Assembly (NCBI RefSeq): GCF_020595055.1
Contig: NZ_JAJDOO010000034.1
Coordinates: 1-47,079 of the forward strand
DNA length: 47,079 nucleotides
Direction: 5' to 3'
Source of the DNA: Desulfosporosinus shakirovi
GTDB taxonomy: Bacteria > Bacillota > Desulfitobacteriia > Desulfitobacteriales > Desulfitobacteriaceae
Shown here piece by piece: positions 42,207-47,079 of this stretch; the first letter of the stretch is position 1; each line of letters opens with the position of its first letter. The notes under the pieces were generated by a model, which was not told the DNA's origin, did no database searches, and was given only the letters and a program-made list of their open reading frames with translations. A program made the position numbers and the translations under genes.

Positions 42207-44642
42207 TCAGTAAAGTTTCTTTAATTGAATTGACGAGACGAGCAGTTGATTTTGAAATTTTAATGCTCTATCCAACCGTTCTCTTGCTAAACGATAGCGT
42301 AAAGATGATTCCAGATCCAATTTGCTTTGAGCTGGAATCCATTCTAAGACAATCTCATCCGTGCCGCCAAGGCATCGGATGAGCCCCAACTCTTCAAATA
42401 CTTTTAATCCGACTTTCTCTTTAGCCGAAATTTTCAGATCAGTGCCCCGGCGAAAAGGATTAGCCCTGCTCGATTCAGCAAGCAGCTCTCGATATAATTG
42501 TACCAGCTCTTCCCGGGCTATGTAACAACAACGCTGACGAACTCTTTCCTCAAGAGGAGCTTGAAATCCTGCAAGTGCAATACGAAATATACCTAATCTC
42601 CGCAGTTTCTCGACGCCTTCTCTAAAATCCTCCTCCGTAAGCGGAAGACCGAACATCACCCCGAAACTCTGATTCACATTTCCATCCTTATCCTGATTTA
42701 AAGGATCGACCTCAAAACATTCTTCTTGAGTATGTTGACCACTAGCCAAATCATTCCCAAGTCGCAGAGTCGGCATACTCCCAGTGTTGTCCCAAATCCA
42801 CAATCGTTGATTATAGTGTATAGGCCACTCTTTTTGAGGCAAATCTCTCCAATCCAGCCATTCAATTTCAATTTCCTCATTTGTGACCGCAATTTCCTGA
42901 TATGCGGTTGAACCGGCCTCATTTACACTTTGCGGATTTAGCCAATTCGCCTCAGGCTGAATATCTTTGATCATTAATTGAACATTTTCTTGACCTCGAA
43001 AAGTATTCCAATCCAAAACAAATGCTGCATCTAATGTCAGTTTATCCTTCAGCTCATTCAAACGTTCTCCTAACCTAAAAGCAATCCCTTCCAGCTCTCC
43101 CTTTGATCCAAAGCGAAATTTCAGATGACTTTGGTCTTTTCCTACAGTACTTAGGGAATACACAGGAATTTCTTTACTGGCCAAAATAGGGCCCGGATTG
43201 CCAAACCCAAAGGGTGCCATTAGGTCGAGTTGACGGAGCAAATCTCCGGAAACAGCATCGAGAGCAACTTGAGAATCAATTCTTAAGATTTCATGAAAGA
43301 GAGCTTCATCAAAAACTAAAGCTTGTTCATTCAGTCCTTCTCTAAGTTTTTTGATATTTGTTACCGGAAGAGAAAAACCAGCGGCTTGTTTATGTCCTCC
43401 AAACTTTGTCAGCAGATATGCTTGTGTGCTCAACTGTTCTAATACCGGATAACCCGCAATTCCACGTGCCGAACCCTTGGCTTCTTCACCATCTTCGGAA
43501 ATTATAAAGACCGGACGATAATAACGTTCTACCAAACGGGAAGCTACAATCCCTACAACCCCGTGGTGCCAATGATCTGTCGAAAGTACGATCACTCGCG
43601 GCAGCGGTTCACGTTCCAATAAGGAAATCGCTTCTGCTAAAATCTCCTTCTCGGTTTCCTGGCGCGATTGGTTTTCCCGTGTTAATTGACGTGCAAGTTC
43701 ACCCGCTCGCTCAGCATCCTCCGTCAGAAGAAGTTCCAGACCTGCTCGGGCACTGTCCATACGTCCTGCTGCATTAATTCTAGGCGCGACCATAAAGCCA
43801 ATTTGTCCTGCTTTAAGGGTCTTATCCTTTAACCCACACTCCTCGAGGAGCGCTGCCAATCCAGGATGATTAGTCTCCTCCATTTGGCGAAGTCCATAAT
43901 GAACCAAGACTCGGTTTTCGCCAATTAAAGGGACTAGATCCGCAATCGTCCCTAAAGCCACCAGATCTAAAAGTTTGATTTCAGAGTGTATGCCTGTTTC
44001 ATCATTCCCTAAAGATTGCAATAAGGCTTGGGCCAATTTAAACGCTACACCAACCCCGGCTAAATCCCTAAAGGGATAGCCTGAATTCTCAAGTTTAGGA
44101 TTTATAATAGCAAAAGCCTTTGGTAAAACTTTTAGCGGTTCATGGTGATCTGTAATAATCACGTCAATATTAAGAGTTTTAGCCAGTTCCACTTCCTCGA
44201 CTGCCGTAACCCCACAGTCAACTGTAATAAGAACGCTCACACCCGCCTTAGCTGCCCGTTCAACAGCCTCAGAATGGAGACCATAGCCTTCGTCTTGGCG
44301 GTGTGGAATATAGGCCACAGCCTGTAACCCCAAATCAATTAGAACTTTGTATAATAAAGTGGTACTCGTAACTCCATCCACGTCATAATCACCATAGATA
44401 AGGACCTTTTCCTTGCGCTCTAAGGCTAAAGACAGTCGCTCAACCGTTTGCAACATGTCGCTAAAGCAAAAGGGTGAGTTCAGGTTCAAGAGGGTTGGAC
44501 GCATAAATTCAATAGCCTCTTCCGGCTGTTGATAGCCTCTTTGAATTAATATTTCTGAGACAACCGGCGAAATCCCTAAAAAATCGCGGAGTTTTTCTGT
44601 CATTCGTCCGGAAGAATGTTGTACAGACCATAATCGTTTCAC
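42207..44642 (-). CDS. recJ: Single-stranded-DNA exonuclease RecJ
   Basis: 811 residues from GTG at 44640-44642, with GGGGGAG 7 bases upstream; the result starts MKRLWSVQHSSGRMTEKLRDFLGIS. 5'-3' exonuclease for recombination and mismatch repair. DHH motifs: LIYGDYDVDGVTSTTLLYK, TVDCGVTAVEEV, ITDHHEPLKVLPKAFAIINPK, GVGVAFKLAQALL. DHHA1 part FGGHKQAAGFSLP. OB domain FRGQENVQLMIKDIQP, then a C-terminal extension of about 230 residues typical of Firmicutes RecJ, function unclear. Confidence 0.95.
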   Translation of the reverse strand: MKRLWSVQHSSGRMTEKLRDFLGISPVVSEILIQRGYQQPEEAIEFMRPTLLNLNSPFCFSDMLQTVERLSLALERKEKVLIYGDYDVDGVTSTTLLYKVLIDLGLQAVAYIPHRQDEGYGLHSEAVERAAKAGVSVLITVDCGVTAVEEVELAKTLNIDVIITDHHEPLKVLPKAFAIINPKLENSGYPFRDLAGVGVAFKLAQALLQSLGNDETGIHSEIKLLDLVALGTIADLVPLIGENRVLVHYGLRQMEETNHPGLAALLEECGLKDKTLKAGQIGFMVAPRINAAGRMDSARAGLELLLTEDAERAGELARQLTRENQSRQETEKEILAEAISLLEREPLPRVIVLSTDHWHHGVVGIVASRLVERYYRPVFIISEDGEEAKGSARGIAGYPVLEQLSTQAYLLTKFGGHKQAAGFSLPVTNIKKLREGLNEQALVFDEALFHEILRIDSQVALDAVSGDLLRQLDLMAPFGFGNPGPILASKEIPVYSLSTVGKDQSHLKFRFGSKGELEGIAFRLGERLNELKDKLTLDAAFVLDWNTFRGQENVQLMIKDIQPEANWLNPQSVNEAGSTAYQEIAVTNEEIEIEWLDWRDLPQKEWPIHYNQRLWIWDNTGSMPTLRLGNDLASGQHTQEECFEVDPLNQDKDGNVNQSFGVMFGLPLTEEDFREGVEKLRRLGIFRIALAGFQAPLEERVRQRCCYIAREELVQLYRELLAESSRANPFRRGTDLKISAKEKVGLKVFEELGLIRCLGGTDEIVLEWIPAQSKLDLESSLRYRLARERLDRALKFQNQLLVSSIQLKKLY

Positions 44643-44664
44643 AAATATACTCCCCCAGACTTTC

Positions 44665-44693
44665 ATTATAAAACAGAGCAAAAATTGCAGCAA
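44665..44693 (-). promoter_or_regulatory. Likely promoter of recJ
   Basis: TTGCTG (44688-44693), 17-base spacer, TATAAT (44665-44670). The transcript would begin about 15 bases before the GTG, just leaving room for the ribosome site, and supports the GTG start over upstream ATG codons. Confidence 0.5.
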
Positions 44694-44870
44694 CCATTAT
44701 CGATATTCTCGACCTTTGCCATTCGAAATTCGGACTTGAAACTCAACTTCGACAGTTATCCTTCCAATAATGGGAAAACCATACTCAAATGGAATCTGAA
44801 AAGTTCTCAAATTATACAACTATAGTATCTAAGGACCAGCCAGCATACAAATCATAAAAGGTTTTAGTTT

Positions 44871-45866
44871 TTAGATCTCGCTCTCTGAATTCCGGCCTCT
44901 GACCTCCGAACCCTGCTCCGGCTTCCGCACTTGGCAACTCTGACAAAAGGATGACAACCCTTCCTCAACCGGGCATTCCACATCCCTGTTGCTGCAAGGT
45001 TCTGCATGAATTAAGACATAGGTTATATACAATCTCTCATTAATCTCTTTTTCGATCCTGTCACACAAATCATGAACGTCAACGACTGGAGTATATTTAG
45101 CAACGACCAAATGTAAATCAACATGTCTTTCTGCTCCGGCCTTACGAGTCCTGAGTTTATGAAATTCTACAAATTCATCCTCATAGCGTTGCAGTACTTC
45201 AGCAATTATCTCTCGTTCCTCATCCGGCAAACTGACATCAACCAGCGGTGCAAAAGCCTTCTTGGTTAAATCAATAGATGCCTTTATAATCATAAACGCA
45301 ACCCCAAGGGCGATGATAGGATCTATTATGGTCCAACCCGTAAGCTTGATTAATAGCAACCCCACTAATACTCCTAATGATGTATAGACATCTGTCCTTA
45401 AATGCAAAGCATCCGCCTCAAGGGCTACAGAATCAGTTCGCTTGGCAACTTTCATAAGCCGTGTGGAGACAATCCAATTCATGATGGCTGAAACTCCCAT
45501 GATTAACACACCTAAGCCTAAGCCAAAATCTGTGACATGTCCACCGTTGCCGTAAATAATTTCTTGGATTTTCTTAATCGCTTCAATGATTATCATTAGC
45601 GCTGCCACAAATATCAAAGCGGCTTCGATGGTACCGGAAACATTTTCTATCTTTCCATGACCGTAGGCATGGCATGAATCAGCAGGCTTTCCAGACTCTT
45701 TCACCGCAAAAAGTGCAATAAAGGCCGCCACTAGATCGATACCGGAATGAATCCCTTCCGACAAGATACTAACCGACCCGCTGACTAACCCAACTATCAC
45801 CTTAGTTAATGTTAATATAATGTTCGAAGCAACTGATAATGAGGCCACTTGAGTCTTCTCATCCAC
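44871..45866 (-). CDS. Cation diffusion facilitator (CDF) transporter
   Basis: 331 residues from GTG at 45864-45866, with GAGGAG 9 bases upstream. Six membrane helices. Helix 2 has HSGID (H40 and D44) in SILSEGIHSGIDLVAAF, and helix 5 has HLRTD in EADALHLRTDVYTSLGVLVG. HxxxD in both helices is the zinc-type site, against DxxxD in many iron/manganese members. The cytoplasmic C-terminal domain (about 210-290, HKLRTRKAGAERHVDLHLVV) is normal. The last 40 residues are Cys-containing (CSNRDVECPVEEGLSSFCQSC) and might bind metal. A structured leader precedes it. Confidence 0.9.
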   Translation of the reverse strand: MDEKTQVASLSVASNIILTLTKVIVGLVSGSVSILSEGIHSGIDLVAAFIALFAVKESGKPADSCHAYGHGKIENVSGTIEAALIFVAALMIIIEAIKKIQEIIYGNGGHVTDFGLGLGVLIMGVSAIMNWIVSTRLMKVAKRTDSVALEADALHLRTDVYTSLGVLVGLLLIKLTGWTIIDPIIALGVAFMIIKASIDLTKKAFAPLVDVSLPDEEREIIAEVLQRYEDEFVEFHKLRTRKAGAERHVDLHLVVAKYTPVVDVHDLCDRIEKEINERLYITYVLIHAEPCSNRDVECPVEEGLSSFCQSCQVRKPEQGSEVRGRNSESEI

Positions 45867-45916
45867 GACATCACACTCCTCACTGACTAGTATATGGTAA
45901 ATCAAACTAAAGTACA

Positions 45917-46000
45917 TAAAAATAGGACCCCTTACAAAAAGGTAGTCCCGCAGATTCCTCCGCTGCTCCAAAAGCTGAAGCCCAGCTATATGCCTGACAA
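45917..46000 (-). promoter_or_regulatory. Candidate metal riboswitch leader with terminator upstream of the CDF gene
   Basis: The transcript contains CAGGCA, hairpin AGCTG-ggctt-CAGCT, GAGCAGCGGAGG and TCTGCGGGAC (45941-45998 as a whole). CAGGCA, GCAGC-GG and CTGYGGGAC resemble conserved parts of the NiCo (czcD) riboswitch, though a full four-way junction is not seen. GGGAC also forms the 5' arm of a terminator: GGAC-TA-CCTT / AAGG-G-GTCC (45925-45948), followed by ATTTTTA. This gives an on/off geometry in a roughly 145-base leader before a metal exporter. Confidence 0.4.
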
Positions 46001-46016
46001 TAATAAGTTTATGTAT

Positions 46017-46045
46017 AAGATAACAAATATTAAACGTAATAGCAA
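46017..46045 (-). promoter_or_regulatory. Promoter of the CDF gene leader
   Basis: TTGCTA (46040-46045), 17-base spacer, TATCTT (46017-46022); predicted start near 46010, about 10 bases before the structured leader. Confidence 0.5.
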
Positions 46046-46089
46046 GGTTTTATTTTGTCATTTTCCGGATAATGGCAAGAATTTCAGGG

Positions 46090-46536
46090 TTAAATTGTCA
46101 AAAAGTTTCCGTAAATGATCCATCCCAATCCCAAGATTATTCGCAAAAATGTAGGCGCGAAACTCCATAACATCTGATTTTTGCTACCTTTAGGAATAAT
46201 ACCTGTGCCGAATACTAAGGCCCATAGGATTATCGCAATTACAGGCGTTGCAAAGGCCCCGAATAAAACCATACTGGTCAATCCGCCTATAAGTCCCCCT
46301 ACAAGCTTACTTTTATCAGCTTTTTTTCCAATAGTTAGAAGGAGCAGTATTCCAACGGTTCCACCTGCTAATATAGGAGTTTCCCATTGCCAGAACATTG
46401 TTGCGTCATGGAAAAGATAGTTTATCCCACTTAAAGCGACTGTTGCCGCAACAGTTCCCCAAATCCCTCCAAAAAAAATCATTCCTGCACAAAGAAGAAG
46501 TATTCCCTCGAGTAATACCAGTTGAATGAATTCCAA
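46090..46536 (-). CDS. Small polytopic membrane protein, unrecognised
   Basis: About 148 residues if started at TTG 46534-46536 (GAGAGG upstream); a GTG at 46557 is the alternative. Four or more hydrophobic segments: LVLLEGILLLCAGMIFFGGIWGTVAATVAL, ILAGGTVGILLLLTIG, VGGLIGGLTSMVLFGAFATPVIAIILWALVF, and LRIILGLGWIIYGNFL at the end. Between the second and third is KKADKSKLVGG. No catalytic motif. It distantly recalls small glycine-rich DUF456-type membrane proteins, but I do not claim the family. Confidence 0.7.
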   Translation of the reverse strand: MEFIQLVLLEGILLLCAGMIFFGGIWGTVAATVALSGINYLFHDATMFWQWETPILAGGTVGILLLLTIGKKADKSKLVGGLIGGLTSMVLFGAFATPVIAIILWALVFGTGIIPKGSKNQMLWSFAPTFLRIILGLGWIIYGNFLTI

Positions 46537-46647
46537 GAAACCTCTCTCCTCCAACACTATGTTCGTAGTAGTATATCCCAGTAATATCCAATCTAATCTT
46601 TAAGGGAATTCAAGGTCTCAAACTATCACAATGTCCTAATTACCATT

Positions 46648-46722
46648 ATGTGGAACAATGCTTCCATTATCTTCATATTCTGTATTGTGGTAGGTCTCAT
46701 TATTGCCGGTAGCCTACAGTAA
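46648..46722 (+). CDS. Possible 24-residue single-membrane-span peptide
   Basis: ATG at 46648 opens MWNNASIIFIFCIVVGLII..., a single hydrophobic helix with a polar head, ending at TAA 46720-46722, 32 bases before the Trp-rich peptide gene. Small sporulation peptides can look like this, but no ribosome binding site stands before the ATG, so this is weak. Confidence 0.2.
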   Translation: MWNNASIIFIFCIVVGLIIAGSLQ

Positions 46723-46754
46723 CTGAGAACGACAATTTGAAGGAGGTTTTAACT

Positions 46755-46847
46755 ATGTGGTGGGGACGTTGGGGTTTTCCTTGGTTTGGCTTCGGCCCTC
46801 GGTTTGGTTTCGGTCCTTGGTGGGGTTTTCGCCGTTGGTGGTGGTAA
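46755..46847 (+). CDS. Tryptophan/glycine/phenylalanine-rich 30-residue peptide
   Basis: ATG at 46755 follows AAGGAGG at 8-base spacing, the best ribosome site one can have. The peptide begins MWWGRWGFPWFGFGPRFG and ends GFRRWWW. Composition: 9 Trp, 7 Gly, 6 Phe, 4 Arg, 3 Pro, 1 Met, so only six kinds of residue, with no acid, net charge about +4 and no signal peptide. An FGFGP motif occurs twice (residues 11-15 and 17-21). Not a known family to me. Trp/Arg-rich peptides can act on membranes; a spore-coat or surface role is also open. No promoter of certain type; CATATTCT at 46674-46681 resembles a mother-cell sigma minus-10. Confidence 0.65.
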   Translation: MWWGRWGFPWFGFGPRFGFGPWWGFRRWWW

Positions 46848-46978
46848 GCCTTAATGGGTGAACCTTTTTCATTTATGTAATCGTATGCTTTTCATATTAC
46901 TTTTCGTCCATTCTTAACCATTCTTATTTTACTAGATGGCGCTGCTTCCAATATGCAGGGCCATTTAGCTATTTTTAA

Positions 46979-47079
46979 CGAGTTGGGATGTAACGAAACT
47001 TGTTTTCCAGTTTATTACATCCCAACTCTATTTGTAATCCCCTGATATATTGGAGGACTGTTCACCACTTCAAAGGTGT
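46979..47079 (+). repeat. Two-hairpin repeat element, copy 2 (cut by window edge)
   Basis: Inverted copy of 511-614. The first hairpin is longer here: GTTGGGATGTAA pairs with TTACATCCCAAC (46982-47026 region) around an inner GAAACT/AGTTT stem. The second hairpin (GGACTGTTCACC...) is truncated by the window end. It lies about 130 bases after the Trp-rich peptide gene; the bases between hold no gene or clear signal. Confidence 0.7.

Noticed and set aside
45867-45971. N-terminal extension of the CDF transporter by 35 residues
   Set aside because: The extension overlaps a terminator-like hairpin and leader structure; the GTG at 45866 has a good ribosome site and gives the standard length.
1-47079. 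CRISPR array, prophage, integron or antiviral defence island
   Set aside because: No regularly spaced identical repeats, integrase, transposase, capsid or nuclease-helicase cassette was seen; apart from the pilus locus most genes are housekeeping.

Overview
The window looks like a chromosomal segment of a spore-forming, low-GC Gram-positive anaerobe of the Clostridia, most like Desulfosporosinus or Desulfitobacterium. That placement is an inference from three things: the sporulation sigma factor gene sigK at the left edge, a Firmicutes-type housekeeping gene order, and a clostridial type IV pilus locus. Nearly all genes lie on the minus strand. I see no CRISPR array, tRNA, rRNA, phage or intact insertion sequence.

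Region 1 (1-13000): the 5' part of sigK, then a long minus-strand type IV pilus locus. Read in transcription order it is: pilin-like gene, major pilin pilA, assembly ATPase pilB with a c-di-GMP-type MshEN domain, platform pilC, four minor pseudopilins, a 1112-residue secreted Ig-repeat protein, then pilM, pilN and pilO. No retraction ATPase or prepilin peptidase is present. pilA has a strong promoter and a leader with two tandem hairpins. Region 2 (13000-15260): a divergent MoxR ATPase and VWA protein pair. Region 3 (15265-18754): two tandem small paralogues, a U32 peptidase-family protein, and a lone trpB behind a Trp T-box leader.

Region 4 (18748-32295): the conserved Firmicutes block mltG, DUF1292, ruvX, ireB, alaS, AI-2E-type permease, PRC-barrel protein, mnmA, iscU, iscS and an IscR-like regulator. 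A VanW protein, an SMR pump and a ferredoxin-type aldo/keto reductase are inserted in it. alaS has an attenuator-like leader. Region 5 (32571-44642): rarA on the plus strand, then csoR-trxA under a CsoR-type operator, hisS-aspS under a T-box, a metallo-beta-lactamase-fold hydrolase, dtd, relA, apt and recJ. These genes link translation quality, the stringent response, purine salvage and repair.

Region 6 (44871-47079): a zinc-type cation diffusion transporter behind a structured leader that resembles a metal riboswitch with a terminator, a small membrane protein, and a plus-strand gene for a 30-residue peptide with nine tryptophans and a textbook ribosome binding site. A roughly 100-base two-hairpin repeat occurs twice in opposite orientation, near both ends of the window (511-614 and 46979-47079).

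Start codons were often moved inward from the longest frame on the basis of ribosome binding sites; each such choice is stated in its entry. All functional calls come from reading motifs and gene order, with no database search.
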